64,000 bases of DNA from Flavobacterium sp. (GCF_039595935.1 NZ_JBCNKR010000006.1:2452001-2516000); one strand, 5' to 3'. Positions 24,335-34,611 are shown, numbered from the stretch's first letter. A program made the numbers and translations. The notes: generated from the sequence alone by a model not told the origin.

Positions 24335-26977
24335 ATGTCTGAAGGAGAAAAGTTAATTCCTATTAACATAGAGGATGAAATGAAGTCAGCTTACATCGAT
24401 TATTCGATGTCAGTAATTGTATCGAGAGCGCTTCCTGATGTTAGAGATGGCTTGAAACCAGTGCATCGAAGAGTTCTTTACGGAATGTATGATTTAGGTG
24501 TAACTTCAAGATCTGCCCACAAAAAATCTGCGAGAATTGTAGGGGAGGTTCTGGGTAAGTATCACCCGCATGGTGACACCTCTGTTTATGATGCGATGGT
24601 TCGTATGGCTCAGGAATGGAGTATGCGATATTTATTAGTTGATGGTCAGGGTAACTTTGGGTCTGTAGATGGTGACAGCCCGGCAGCAATGCGTTATACT
24701 GAGGCTAGAATGCGCAAAATTTCTGAGGAAATTATGGCAGATATCGAAAAAGAGACTGTTGATTTTCAATTAAACTTTGACGATACTATATATGAGCCAA
24801 AAGTAATGCCAACAAGAGTTCCTACTTTGTTAGTAAACGGAGCTACAGGTATTGCAGTTGGTATGGCGACAAACATGCCGCCCCACAATTTAACGGAAGT
24901 TATTAACGGTACTTTGGCTTACCTTGATAATAATGATATTGAAGTAGACGAATTAATGACACATATTAAAGCTCCGGATTTTCCAACTGGAGGTATAATA
25001 TATGGTTATGAAGGTGTTCGTGAAGCTTTTAAAACTGGTAGAGGACGTATTGTAATGCGTGCCAAAGTTGGTTTTGAAGAAGTTGACGGAAGAGAGTCTA
25101 TTATTGTTACCGAAATTCCTTATCAGGTTAACAAAGCCGAAATGATCAAACGTACGGCTGATTTAGTTAACGAGAAAAAAATTGAAGGTATTGCGAATAT
25201 CCGTGACGAATCGGATAGAAACGGTATGCGTATCGTTTATATCTTAAAACGTGACGCTACGCCAAACGTAGTTTTAAATACCTTATATAAGTATACACAA
25301 TTACAATCTTCTTTTAGTGTAAATAATATTGCATTAGTAAAAGGACGTCCTCAATTGTTGAATCTGAAAGATATGATTCACTATTTTATTGAGCACCGTC
25401 ATGATGTAGTAGTAAGAAGAACGCAGTTTGAATTGCGTAAAGCAGAAGAAAGAGCGCATATTTTAGAAGGTTTAATTATTGCTTCTGACAATATTGACGA
25501 AGTAATTGCGTTAATTAGAGGTTCTAAAAACACAGATGAAGCAAGAGAAAAGTTAATCGAAAGATTCAAATTATCAGATATTCAGGCTCGTGCTATTGTT
25601 GAAATGCGTCTGCGTCAGTTAACTGGTCTTGAGCAGGACAAATTAAGAGCTGAGTATGATGAATTGATGAAATTAATCGAACACTTAAAAGCTTTGTTAG
25701 CTGATGTTAATTTAAGAATAGATTTAATTAAAGAAGAGCTTACAGAAATCCGTGATAAATACGGAGATGATCGTCGTTCTCAAATCGAATATTCTGGAGG
25801 TGATGTAAGTATTGAGGATTTAATTGCAGATGAGAATGTGGTAATTACAATTTCTCACGCAGGTTATATCAAACGTACAAACCTATCTGAGTACAAAACT
25901 CAAAACAGAGGTGGAGTAGGACAGAAGAGTGCCGGAACAAGAGATCAGGATTTCCTTGAACACATGTTCGTTGCAACAAATCACCAGTATATGATGTTCT
26001 TTACGCAAAAAGGAAAATGTTTCTGGATGCGTGTTTATGAAATTCCGGAAGGAAGTAAAACAGCAAAAGGAAGAGCAATTCAAAACCTTATCAACATCGA
26101 AAGTGAAGATAAAGTAAAAGCTTTCATTTGTACACAAGATTTAAAAGACAAAGATTATATCAATACACATAACCTTGTAATGGTAACAAAACAAGGACAG
26201 GTTAAGAAAACTTCTTTAGAGAAATATTCTAAACCTCGTGCTAATGGTGTTGCAGCGATTACTATTAAAGATGGTGATGAATTACTTGAGGCTAAATTAA
26301 CCGATGGCGAAAGCCAGATTATCCTTGCTGTGAAGTCAGGAAAACTGGTTCGTTTTGAAGAAACGAAAACACGTCCGATGGGAAGAACAGCTTCTGGAGT
26401 TCGCGGTATTACATTAAAAGATGATACTGATGAAGTAATTGGTATGGTTACTGTAGCTAAAAATGATGTTGCCGATTCGCAAATTTTAGTTGTAACTGAA
26501 AACGGATACGGTAAACGTACTAAACTGGTTGATGAAGATGGTGAAGATGTTTACAGAATTACAAACCGTGGAGGTAAAGGGGTTAAAACTCTTAATATTA
26601 CAGAAAAAACAGGTAAATTAATTTCGATTAATGCTGTTACTGATTCCGATGATTTAATGATTATCAATAAATCTGGATTAACAATCAGAATGGCAATTGA
26701 GGATTTACGTGTTATGGGACGTGCAACTCAAGGGGTTAGATTGATTAACTTAAAAGGTAAAGATTCTATTGCAGCCGTTACAAAGGTAATGAAAGATGAC
26801 GCTGAAGAAGTTGTTGTTGATGAAGATGGAAACGTTGTAGAATCTGCAATTGAAAGAGTTAAACCAGATCTTGATGAAGTTCTTGAAGACGATGGAACCG
26901 CTGAAGATGATGATGACGATTCTGACGATGTAGTTGAAGACGAAGATGATTCTGAAGAAGAAGAATCTGAGGAATAA
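24335..26977 (+). CDS. gyrA: DNA gyrase subunit A
   Basis: An 880-residue type IIA topoisomerase subunit. YSMSVIVSRALPDVRDGLKP opens the winged-helix domain, HPHGDTSVYDAMVRMAQ is the quinolone-resistance region (Thr at the position of E. coli Ser83, as in other flavobacteria; Asp at 87), and the catalytic Tyr is in AAMRYTEARM. The C-terminal beta-pinwheel has GyrA-box-like QNRGGVGQKSAG and NRGGKGVKTL. The last ~55 residues are very acidic (DDDDDSDDVVEDEDDSEEEE). Acts with GyrB to introduce negative supercoils. Confidence 0.97.
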   Translation: MSEGEKLIPINIEDEMKSAYIDYSMSVIVSRALPDVRDGLKPVHRRVLYGMYDLGVTSRSAHKKSARIVGEVLGKYHPHGDTSVYDAMVRMAQEWSMRYLLVDGQGNFGSVDGDSPAAMRYTEARMRKISEEIMADIEKETVDFQLNFDDTIYEPKVMPTRVPTLLVNGATGIAVGMATNMPPHNLTEVINGTLAYLDNNDIEVDELMTHIKAPDFPTGGIIYGYEGVREAFKTGRGRIVMRAKVGFEEVDGRESIIVTEIPYQVNKAEMIKRTADLVNEKKIEGIANIRDESDRNGMRIVYILKRDATPNVVLNTLYKYTQLQSSFSVNNIALVKGRPQLLNLKDMIHYFIEHRHDVVVRRTQFELRKAEERAHILEGLIIASDNIDEVIALIRGSKNTDEAREKLIERFKLSDIQARAIVEMRLRQLTGLEQDKLRAEYDELMKLIEHLKALLADVNLRIDLIKEELTEIRDKYGDDRRSQIEYSGGDVSIEDLIADENVVITISHAGYIKRTNLSEYKTQNRGGVGQKSAGTRDQDFLEHMFVATNHQYMMFFTQKGKCFWMRVYEIPEGSKTAKGRAIQNLINIESEDKVKAFICTQDLKDKDYINTHNLVMVTKQGQVKKTSLEKYSKPRANGVAAITIKDGDELLEAKLTDGESQIILAVKSGKLVRFEETKTRPMGRTASGVRGITLKDDTDEVIGMVTVAKNDVADSQILVVTENGYGKRTKLVDEDGEDVYRITNRGGKGVKTLNITEKTGKLISINAVTDSDDLMIINKSGLTIRMAIEDLRVMGRATQGVRLINLKGKDSIAAVTKVMKDDAEEVVVDEDGNVVESAIERVKPDLDEVLEDDGTAEDDDDDSDDVVEDEDDSEEEESEE

Positions 26978-27022
26978 AATAGAACCACACGAAAATTAAA
27001 TTAAATATACAAATTGAACATT

Positions 27023-28294
27023 ATGAAAAGTAAATATGTTATACTAGCATCAGCATTTCTGATTTCTGTAGCTACATTTGCTCAAAAAGATCAAATTAAA
27101 AATGCTGAAAAAGCATTGAAAAGCGGTGATGCACAAGGGGCTCTTGCACAATTAAAAGATGCAGAGAACTTAATTGTAAATGCAAAAGATACTGAGCAGG
27201 CGCAATTCTATTTTGTACAAGGAAATGCTTACTTAGATCTTGCTAACAAAAAAGTTGAAGAAAGCAAAAACTTAACTGCTGCTGCTGACAGTTATAAAAA
27301 ATTAATCGATGTTGAAAAAGCTTCTGGGAAACAAAAATATTCTACTCAGGCTGCTGCTTCAATCACTAACATCAAAGGATTGTTGATTAATTCAGCTATT
27401 GCTGATACTCAGGCTAACAAACATGCTGACGGTGCAAAAAAATTATACGATGCTTACTTGTTAGATAAAAACGACACTATCAACCTTTACTACGCAGCTT
27501 CTACAGCTGTAAACGCTCAGGATTTTGATACTGCACTTCCTATGTATGAGGAGTTGAAAAAACTAAACTATTCAGGAAAAGGAACTTTATATTTAGCTAC
27601 AAACAAAGCGAATAACAATGAAGATAACTTCGCTAACGCTAAAGAAAGAGATTTAGCTATTAAATTAGGAACTCACGAAAAACCTAAAACAGAAGCTATT
27701 CCTTCAAAGAGAGGAGAAATCTACAAAAACTTGGCTTTAATTTTAGTTCAAAAAGGAAAAATCGAAGAAGCTAAAAAAGCTATTGCAGACGCTAGAAAAA
27801 CTAATCCGGAAGATAGTTCTTTAATTCTTACTGAAGCTAACTTATACCTTGAAACAAAAGATTACGATCAATACAAAAAATTAGTTGGTGAGGCTTTACA
27901 AAAAGATCCAAACAATGCTGATTTAGTTTTTAACTTAGGTGTATTAAGTGCAAACGCAAAAAACAATGCAGATGCTGAAAAATATTACTTAAAAGCGATC
28001 GAAATCAATCCAAACTATACTAATGCATACTTAAATCTTGCTGCATTAAAGTTAGAAGCTGAAAAACCAATCATCGACGAAATGAATAAATTGGGTACTT
28101 CTGCAAAAGATATGAAACGTTACGATGTTTTAAAAGCGCAGAGAGAAGATGTATTTAAAGGAGTAATTCCTTACCTTAAAAAAGCAAATGAATTAGATCC
28201 TAAAAACGAAGATGTTGCTAAAACATTGTTAGGAGTTTATAAAGCATTAGAAATGACTGCTGAGGCAAAAGCTTTAAAAGCTACAATGAACTAA
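27023..28294 (+). CDS. Exported tetratricopeptide-repeat protein
   Basis: A 423-residue protein with a signal peptide (ILASAFLISVATFAQ, cleavage near residue 20) and TPR-like helices throughout (e.g. DAQGALAQLKDAENLI, NADLVFNLGVLSANAKNNADAEKYYLKAIEINPNY without break in the second half). ATG 27023 is preferred to an in-frame TTG three codons earlier. It follows gyrA by 45 bp without a terminator, so the two are probably co-transcribed. Role unknown; periplasmic or outer-membrane scaffold by inference. Confidence 0.85.
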   Translation: MKSKYVILASAFLISVATFAQKDQIKNAEKALKSGDAQGALAQLKDAENLIVNAKDTEQAQFYFVQGNAYLDLANKKVEESKNLTAAADSYKKLIDVEKASGKQKYSTQAAASITNIKGLLINSAIADTQANKHADGAKKLYDAYLLDKNDTINLYYAASTAVNAQDFDTALPMYEELKKLNYSGKGTLYLATNKANNNEDNFANAKERDLAIKLGTHEKPKTEAIPSKRGEIYKNLALILVQKGKIEEAKKAIADARKTNPEDSSLILTEANLYLETKDYDQYKKLVGEALQKDPNNADLVFNLGVLSANAKNNADAEKYYLKAIEINPNYTNAYLNLAALKLEAEKPIIDEMNKLGTSAKDMKRYDVLKAQREDVFKGVIPYLKKANELDPKNEDVAKTLLGVYKALEMTAEAKALKATMN

Positions 28295-28318
28295 TTTAGT
28301 TATTTCACTTCATAAAAA

Positions 28319-28349
28319 AACCATTCGCCACAACGAATGGTTTTTTTTA
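28319..28349. terminator. Bidirectional terminator between TPR and osmC genes
   Basis: AACCATTCG / CGAATGGTT stem with A-run on the left and T-run on the right, between convergent genes. Confidence 0.9.
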
Positions 28350-28363
28350 TGCCTGAAGAATGC

Positions 28364-28780
28364 TTAAACCAATGCAACAGATAATGTGATGGTTGTATTC
28401 AATAGTTTGGAAATTGGGCAGATTTCTTTCGCCTTTAATGCTGTTTTTTCAAATTCTTCAGCAGATATTGAGGGTACTTTTCCTTTTAAATCTAAATGGA
28501 TTAAAGTGATAGAGCCATCTTCAAAAGTAACTGTAGCTTCTGTAGATAAATCATCTGCAGTGTAACCGCCTTCGTTAAGTAAAAAGCTCAGCTGCATTGT
28601 AAAACAGCCTGAATGTGCCGCAGCTACTAGTTCTTCCGGGTTTGTACCAACTCCGTCAGCAAATCTTGTTTTAAAAGATAATTGAGCGTTATCTAAAGTA
28701 GTACTTTGTGTACTTATAGTTCCTTTTCCTTCCATGCCGGTTCCTTTCCAGTTGGCATTTGCTTTTCTAGTAAATTTCAT
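28364..28780 (-). CDS. osmC: OsmC-family peroxiredoxin
   Basis: A 138-residue protein with the two family cysteines: AAHSGCFTMQLSFLL (peroxidatic) and AKEICPISKLL (resolving). The N-terminal RKANANWKGTGMEGKGTIS is typical of OsmC rather than Ohr. It reduces organic hydroperoxides; cytoplasmic. Stands alone between a shared terminator and a long repeat-filled gap. Confidence 0.9.
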   Translation of the reverse strand: MKFTRKANANWKGTGMEGKGTISTQSTTLDNAQLSFKTRFADGVGTNPEELVAAAHSGCFTMQLSFLLNEGGYTADDLSTEATVTFEDGSITLIHLDLKGKVPSISAEEFEKTALKAKEICPISKLLNTTITLSVALV

Positions 28781-28926
28781 GTTCTTAGTTGTTTAAAAAA
28801 ATTAATATTTAATGTTATTTGTTTTGTTATCTAATAGTGTTAACTCAAATATAATCAATATTTTGCAGAATAGTTTTACGAAATTTAATGAGAATGTTAA
28901 GTTTTAGTTTTCGTTGTTGTATTATT

Positions 28927-29080
28927 TAACGCAAAGAGCGCAAAGGTTTGCGCAAAGTTCGCAAGTTTTTTGTTTTTATACTTCTATACAAAGTTCGCAA
29001 AGCTTTGTCTTGAAAAAGCTTTGTGAACTTATGTTTTTAAACATTCCTTAATAAAAAAATCTTTGAGATCTTTGCGTTAA
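28927..29080. repeat. ACGCAAAG-family nested inverted repeat
   Basis: The outer arms TAACGCAAAGAGCGCAAAG (28927-28945) and its partner ending TCTTTGCGTTA (29059-29079) enclose an inner hairpin, AAGTTCGCAAAGCTTT / AAAGCTTTGTGAACTT (about 28990-29032). Same architecture as 52731-52874. The remainder of the 450-bp gap holds a terminator and AAATTCCAAATTCC / GGAATTTGGAATTT inverted units at 29160-29205. Confidence 0.88.
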
Positions 29081-29110
29081 AAAATGAACGCAAAAAGTAA
29101 TCATAAAAAA

Positions 29111-29140
29111 AGGTGTAATGAATCAATTCATTACACCTTT
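29111..29140 (-). terminator. Hairpin after the DUF349 gene
   Basis: AGGTGTAATGAAT / ATTCATTACACCT with T/A runs on both sides. Confidence 0.8.
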
Positions 29141-29230
29141 TTAAAAATTGTAAAAAATAAATTCCAAATTCCAATGAAACCATATTCAATTGGAATTTGG
29201 AATTTAAAAATATTGGAAATTTTTCCTGTT

Positions 29231-31222
29231 TTATTCCTGATTTAAGTTTCTTAATTGTTTCAGTTTATCTTTCCAAACTTCAAGACTTTCTTTGTGAATT
29301 GCAATATTTTTACGCACTTCAGTAACTATAGAATTTTCTTTTTTAGCATTTTTAGTATTAGTAAAGAACTGAATGTTATTTTCTAATTGGAAAATTTCAT
29401 TCTGTACTTCTTCAATTTTACGCATGATGAAAATTTTCTCATTATCTAATTTGCGTGTATCATTACTGTCTGATAAAGAATCAATTCTATTAGAAAAACG
29501 CATCATTTCGCTTTCTTTTTTACTCAAACTTAATTTTTCAAAAAGAGCATCTAAAATTTTATTGAATTTTCCTTCTATATGACGTCTGGAGAAAGGAACC
29601 TTTCCGTAACCTTTCCATATTTCAATATGTTTTTTAATAGCGTCTAAATCTGTTTTATGGTCACCCGTAAGCTGATACGCTCTTAAAGTATCTAAATATG
29701 TTTTTTTGTTATCAAAAGCAGCCACCTCATCAGCATTTTCTTCTGATTTGTGTTCTTTTAATTTATCAAAATAATGATTGCAGGCGTCTTTAAATTCTTT
29801 CCAGATTTTGTCTGAATATTTTTTAGGAACATGGCCAATTTGTTTCCATTCTTCCTGAATTTGTTTCATAATTGGCGTTGTAGAACCAAAATCAGTACTT
29901 TCCTGCAGTTCTTTAGCTTTCGCTACAAGAGCCATTTTTTTATTTAAATTATCGTTTTGATCTTTTTTGATGTCTTTATAAAACGAATTTTTGAATGCAT
30001 TAAAATTTCTAACAGCCGTTTTAAATGCAGCCCAGGTTTCTTCATTAACCTCTGCAGGAACTTTACCGGCAGCAAAAAATTCATTTCTTAAGTTTTCTAC
30101 TTTCTGAATCTGAACCAGCCATTGAGAGTGAGAATTTACTTTTTCAGTTCCTAAAACTTCTATTTTAGCTATAATATCTTTTTTAGTTTCAAGATTTTGC
30201 TGTTCACTGGCTCTTTGACTTTCAAATAAAAGCTCTCTCTTGTCGTGGATTTTTTTAGTTAATTCGCTGAATTTATTCCAGATAGAATCACGGTGTTCTT
30301 TAGAAACCGGTCCGATATCTTCTTTCCAAAGTCTGTGTAAATCTTGTAATTCACGGAAAGCTTTGCTTACGTCAGCCTCATTTACAAGTTCTTCAACTCT
30401 TGCTATAATTTTTTGTTTCTGCTCTAAATTGTGTTTAAAGTCAAGATCTCTTGCTTCACGGTCTAAATGCAGATAATCATAAAAATTTTCAACATGAAAA
30501 TGGTAGTTGTTCCAAACGTGATTGTATTTATCTTTTGGAATAGCTCCTGCGTTTTTCCATCTTTCTCTTAAATCGTTAAAATGTTTAAGAGTATCTTTTA
30601 TGTTTGCCTGAGGATTGATAAGTTCTTTTAATTCCTCAACAATAGCAAGTCTGTTATCTAAATTCGTTTTTAGATTTGTTTGCAAATGCTTAAAATGAGC
30701 ATTTCTTTTTTCTCTAAAAATATTATAATATTCATCAAACTTAGATTTTAGAGGAGAATGATATTCAAATTCATCATTTGGATCTTCTTTCGTAGCATTG
30801 AATTCTTCTCTTTTTTCATCTAAAAGATGATTGTATTGTAGTAAAAATGATTTTTTGATTTCTTCAATATGATCCTTTACAGACATAGTTTTGTCTATGT
30901 TAACCAGTTTTTTTAATTCATCTACAAGTGCATCTAAAGAAAAAGTGTGATAATCCTTCATAGGGATTTCATGGCGCTCTTTCAGCGTTTCATCTTCACT
31001 TTCTTCGGCATTTGAATTTGTTATGGCATCCAATGCACTTTGATGATCAGCTTCTGCAATTTCAGATGTTTCTTCAACTTCAGTTTTAGTTTCTGAAACA
31101 GGAGTTTCAGTTACAGTTTCTGGTTCTGTAGCTTGTACTGCATCATTTTCTGTAGAATCACTAATATCGATTCCTAATTTTCCGTCTGCTTCATGCAGGT
31201 TATCATTCTTTTCTTCTAACAT
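29231..31222 (-). CDS. DUF349 repeat protein
   Basis: A 663-residue, mostly coiled-coil cytoplasmic protein with about five DUF349 repeats, recognisable by the recurrent W-x-x-x-G-x-x-P pattern: ERWKNAGAIPKDKYN, RLWKEDIGPVSKEH, EFFAAGKVPAEVN, EEWKQIGHVPKKYSDKIW and EIWKGYGKVPFSRR. Residues 1-~90 are acidic and low complexity. Function unknown; the family is near-universal in Bacteroidota. Single-gene unit. Confidence 0.9.
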   Translation of the reverse strand: MLEEKNDNLHEADGKLGIDISDSTENDAVQATEPETVTETPVSETKTEVEETSEIAEADHQSALDAITNSNAEESEDETLKERHEIPMKDYHTFSLDALVDELKKLVNIDKTMSVKDHIEEIKKSFLLQYNHLLDEKREEFNATKEDPNDEFEYHSPLKSKFDEYYNIFREKRNAHFKHLQTNLKTNLDNRLAIVEELKELINPQANIKDTLKHFNDLRERWKNAGAIPKDKYNHVWNNYHFHVENFYDYLHLDREARDLDFKHNLEQKQKIIARVEELVNEADVSKAFRELQDLHRLWKEDIGPVSKEHRDSIWNKFSELTKKIHDKRELLFESQRASEQQNLETKKDIIAKIEVLGTEKVNSHSQWLVQIQKVENLRNEFFAAGKVPAEVNEETWAAFKTAVRNFNAFKNSFYKDIKKDQNDNLNKKMALVAKAKELQESTDFGSTTPIMKQIQEEWKQIGHVPKKYSDKIWKEFKDACNHYFDKLKEHKSEENADEVAAFDNKKTYLDTLRAYQLTGDHKTDLDAIKKHIEIWKGYGKVPFSRRHIEGKFNKILDALFEKLSLSKKESEMMRFSNRIDSLSDSNDTRKLDNEKIFIMRKIEEVQNEIFQLENNIQFFTNTKNAKKENSIVTEVRKNIAIHKESLEVWKDKLKQLRNLNQE

Positions 31223-31470
31223 TTTTAAATGTATAAGGTTTTTACTTTAAACAGTGCGAAAGATAGTAAAGGTGTTTCTAAATACAAAATAAATCGTTTG
31301 TTTATGCTGAGTTTTACGATGAAATTCTTATTCTTTACACTTATTTACGTATTTGATATGTTAATTTTTATGGATTATTTGAAAGATTTAAAAATTCTGA
31401 TTTCGTAATATTTTTAGAAAAATGAATTGAAAACCGGATGTTTAGGAATTAAATCTTGTTTATTCTGAAT

Positions 31471-32232
31471 TCAAAATAATATCAACATGCCTACTTCAAT
31501 ACCAAAATTATAACTTTTATGATTTCCAAATGCAACACTTGGGTGAATATATGCCAGATCATTCGGGGTTATTTTTCGTCCAAATTCAACAAAAGCATTA
31601 TTTGGAAAACCTTTGTTTGTGGCATTATAACGAAAAGCAGCATCGGCAGCAACCCAGTTTTTTCCAAAAAGAAACATAAAGTAATTTTCAAATGAAGTAG
31701 TGTTGACTTTGCTTCTGTTGCTTGATCCGGTAAAACTGCTTTGATTTTCTAATGAACTTATCCATAAAAGTTTATTCATTATCAAATATTTTCCGTAGAA
31801 GACAGCAGGGGCAAAGACCCATTTTCCAGTTCCCAAAGCCGGATCAACAGCTGAATTAGAAATAATTCTGGTTCTAAAAGCAACGCCTCCATTTTGATGG
31901 TTTAAATATGGAATATAGCTTACGCCAACACCAATATCACCAATACCGGTTTTATTAATAGAAGATGTATTTGTTGATACTAAAGGAAGATCAACTCGCA
32001 AATTCCACGCTTTGTTTGCAATAGGATGTAGAAAACGAATCTCAGTAGTATTAAATGAGCCGGAATCAGTATCTAAATATTCATTAAAAAGTAGAATCGT
32101 TTTTAGATAATAATGATATCGGGCTTCTTCATAAACACTCTTTGCTGTCTCATTTGTATTTTGAGATTCCTGTGCTTTTGAAGCAAGTGTAATAAAAAAT
32201 AAAATGCAGAAGTAAAGTAAAGTTTTTTTCAT
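31471..32232 (-). CDS. Outer-membrane beta-barrel-like protein
   Basis: A 253-residue secreted protein with signal peptide (LLYFCILFFITLASKAQ, cleavage about residue 20). The rest has alternating hydrophobic/aromatic strands (WNLRVDLPLVSTNTSS, GIGDIGVGVSYIPYL, FRTRIISNSAVDPALGTGKW) ending in LILF, as expected for a small outer-membrane barrel of the putative transporter (MetA-pathway) type. No substrate can be assigned. Confidence 0.65.
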   Translation of the reverse strand: MKKTLLYFCILFFITLASKAQESQNTNETAKSVYEEARYHYYLKTILLFNEYLDTDSGSFNTTEIRFLHPIANKAWNLRVDLPLVSTNTSSINKTGIGDIGVGVSYIPYLNHQNGGVAFRTRIISNSAVDPALGTGKWVFAPAVFYGKYLIMNKLLWISSLENQSSFTGSSNRSKVNTTSFENYFMFLFGKNWVAADAAFRYNATNKGFPNNAFVEFGRKITPNDLAYIHPSVAFGNHKSYNFGIEVGMLILF

Positions 32233-32297
32233 AACTATCTACAAATGTGTAGACTAATTTACGAAAATTACTTTAACTTATTGATTTTTAGGCTTTT

Positions 32298-33047
32298 TTA
32301 TTTATTCCAGATCTTCCAGGCTTTTTCTGCCTGAAAAATAAGCATGTCGTATCCGTTTTTAATAACTGCACCTTTTTCTTTTGCATTTTTTAAAAACTGT
32401 GTTTCTGCCGGATTGTAAATTAAATCGTAAGCGATATGTTTTTCTGTAAAAAACTCATACGGAAGATCAGGACATGCTTCGATATTCGGACTCGTTCCAA
32501 CCGGAGTACAATTGATAATAATTTGAAAATTATCAAAAGTGGTAGCATTAATTAAATTGTAATCAATGATATTTTCTTTTGCCTCTCTTGAAACAAAAGT
32601 ATACGGAATATCAAGCTCATCTAAAGCAAATGCAACTCCTTTGGAAGCCCCGCCCGTGCCCAGAATAAGGGCTTTTTTATGGTGAGGCTCTAATAATGGT
32701 TTTAATGATTTTTTAAAGCCGTAATAATCGGTGTTGTATCCTTTTAATTTTCCGTTTTTGGTAAATTTAATAGTGTTTACAGCACCAATTAAAGCTGCTT
32801 TTTTTGATAATTTATCTAAATAAGGAATTACCTGTTCTTTGTATGGAATCGTAACATTAAGTCCTTTCAGGTCAGGATTGTTTTTTAACAGTCCTGTAAA
32901 ATGGCTTATTTCAGAAATATCAAAATTTTCGTAGCTGTTGCCTGTGAAAACTTCATTGTTGAATTTTTCTGTAAAATAACCTTTAGAAAATGAATAACTT
33001 ATATTACGACCCAATAGACCAAATCTTCTTTTTAGAGTATCAATCAT
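32298..33047 (-). CDS. aroE: Shikimate dehydrogenase
   Basis: A 249-residue NADP-dependent enzyme of aromatic amino acid synthesis. Substrate-binding RNISYSFSKGYF (Ser-x-Ser), catalytic Lys in NVTIPYKEQVIPYL, and the nucleotide-binding loop ILGTGGASKGVAFAL are clear, with NCTPVGTSP after. It follows the TPR gene by only 2 bp on the same strand, so the pair is co-transcribed. Confidence 0.95.
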   Translation of the reverse strand: MIDTLKRRFGLLGRNISYSFSKGYFTEKFNNEVFTGNSYENFDISEISHFTGLLKNNPDLKGLNVTIPYKEQVIPYLDKLSKKAALIGAVNTIKFTKNGKLKGYNTDYYGFKKSLKPLLEPHHKKALILGTGGASKGVAFALDELDIPYTFVSREAKENIIDYNLINATTFDNFQIIINCTPVGTSPNIEACPDLPYEFFTEKHIAYDLIYNPAETQFLKNAKEKGAVIKNGYDMLIFQAEKAWKIWNK

Positions 33048-33049
33048 TA

Positions 33050-34444
33050 TTATTTACGGTATTTTTCGATATAATTTCTAACTGTTTTTTTAGTCCATAC
33101 CACAGGAAACAAATCTTCGATCAAGATATAATTATCGAAGTTTAAGCGCAAACCATTACTTAAATGGAATTTTGCTTTTGTATTGTCCTGAATCATAAAG
33201 TATAAACCAGCCAAACGATATTCGATTTCGTTTTCTTCCGGGAAATATTCAGTTGCCTGAAGTAAAGTCTGGATAGCACTTTCGAATTCTCCTAAAAACT
33301 GAAGTATATCAACCCAATATAACCACGTATCAAGCGCATAATCGCCAAACTCTACAGCTTTTCTGTAACCAAATTCAGCCTCTTCAAAAAAGTTCATTTG
33401 TTTATTAATCGTCGCATAACGTTTCCAGTATAAACGATTTTGGTTGTCAATAGCTAATGCTTTATTGACAAAAAATAAGGCTTTCTGAAAGTTTTTCTGG
33501 CGGACATGAAAATCTGTAATCGCAATCCAGCCTTTATCTAAAAGCGGATCTTCATGTACAGTCTGATTATAATATTGAAGTGCTTTTATAGAATTTCCAA
33601 GCTTTTCATAGCATTTACCAATACGCAGTAATGCATACGAAGTAGCGTCGTCTAATTCGATTGTACGATTGTAGCTTTCGATTGCTTCATTGTATTTTTT
33701 AAGACGTTCGTATGCTTTTGCTTTTTCCATAAATGCACCTAAAAACTCATCGTCAATAAGGGTTGCATAATCAAAAGCACGAATCGCATCTTCATATTCT
33801 TTTACACCATAATGCAATCTTCCAAGCTGATGCCAGGCGATTTCGCTGTATGGGTTTTTATTGATGTATTCGTTTAGATATACAATAGCTTCCTGATTTT
33901 GATCTAAAAATTCAAAACAGTAAACCACGTTGTATAAAGCAGACTGATCTTCTAAATCTTCTTCAAGACACTTAATGAAGCTTTCTTTTGCCAGTTCAAG
34001 ATTATCCATAAAAAGATATTCCATTCCAATCAAGTTGTACACGTCGGCATAGTCATCAGTATATTGCAAAGCAATTTTAAGTAATTCTACCGCTTTTTCG
34101 TGTTGATCTCTTTTAGAGCAGATATTGGCTTTCTGGATATAAATTTCCTCGTTGTTCGGTTCAATTGCATACAACTCGTTTAAAAGCTTCTCAGCTATTT
34201 CAAGTTTGTCTTCGTAAACCAGCATTTCTACTTGTACTAATTTTAAGCCTGTAGATTTTGGATGTTGGTCTAATGCAAGTTTTAAGGCCTTTTTTGCTAA
34301 ATTAGCCTTACCTATATCTAAATAATGAAGAATAATTTCTTCAAATTCTTCAGAATCAAAAAAGAGTACTTTGTTAGTTTTTAACATCGACTCAAATTTT
34401 GATAAGGATAGGTTATAATCTTCTTCTTCGTTGCTTAATTGCAT
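33050..34444 (-). CDS. Tetratricopeptide-repeat protein
   Basis: A 464-residue cytoplasmic protein built of about 12 TPR units (e.g. EIYIQKANICSKRDQHEKAV, SALYNVVYCFEFLDQNQEAI, IAWHQLGRLHYGVKEYEDAI). No signal peptide. First gene of a two-gene unit with aroE, a linkage that may reflect operon convenience. Function unknown; protein-protein interaction scaffold. Confidence 0.88.
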   Translation of the reverse strand: MQLSNEEEDYNLSLSKFESMLKTNKVLFFDSEEFEEIILHYLDIGKANLAKKALKLALDQHPKSTGLKLVQVEMLVYEDKLEIAEKLLNELYAIEPNNEEIYIQKANICSKRDQHEKAVELLKIALQYTDDYADVYNLIGMEYLFMDNLELAKESFIKCLEEDLEDQSALYNVVYCFEFLDQNQEAIVYLNEYINKNPYSEIAWHQLGRLHYGVKEYEDAIRAFDYATLIDDEFLGAFMEKAKAYERLKKYNEAIESYNRTIELDDATSYALLRIGKCYEKLGNSIKALQYYNQTVHEDPLLDKGWIAITDFHVRQKNFQKALFFVNKALAIDNQNRLYWKRYATINKQMNFFEEAEFGYRKAVEFGDYALDTWLYWVDILQFLGEFESAIQTLLQATEYFPEENEIEYRLAGLYFMIQDNTKAKFHLSNGLRLNFDNYILIEDLFPVVWTKKTVRNYIEKYRK

Positions 34445-34611
34445 ACTCTGTATTATTTGAAATTAGCCTGATATAAATTTAGGCAACCATATTATTGATG
34501 TGGGGAAGGCAAATTAATTGTTTTGAACAATTTAATTAACAATAATAACAGAATTTTGATTCTGCTTTTAAGTTTAATCTTTTGATTTTTAAAAGATTAA
34601 ATGAGTTAAAA

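Noticed and set aside
26728..26988. Ser-rich open frame antisense to the gyrA end
   Set aside because: Shadow of the Asp/Glu-rich tail codons; no start signal.
28927..29080. Possible CRISPR array from repeated CGCAAAG units
   Set aside because: Units are irregularly spaced and inverted, with no spacers of even length and no cas genes.
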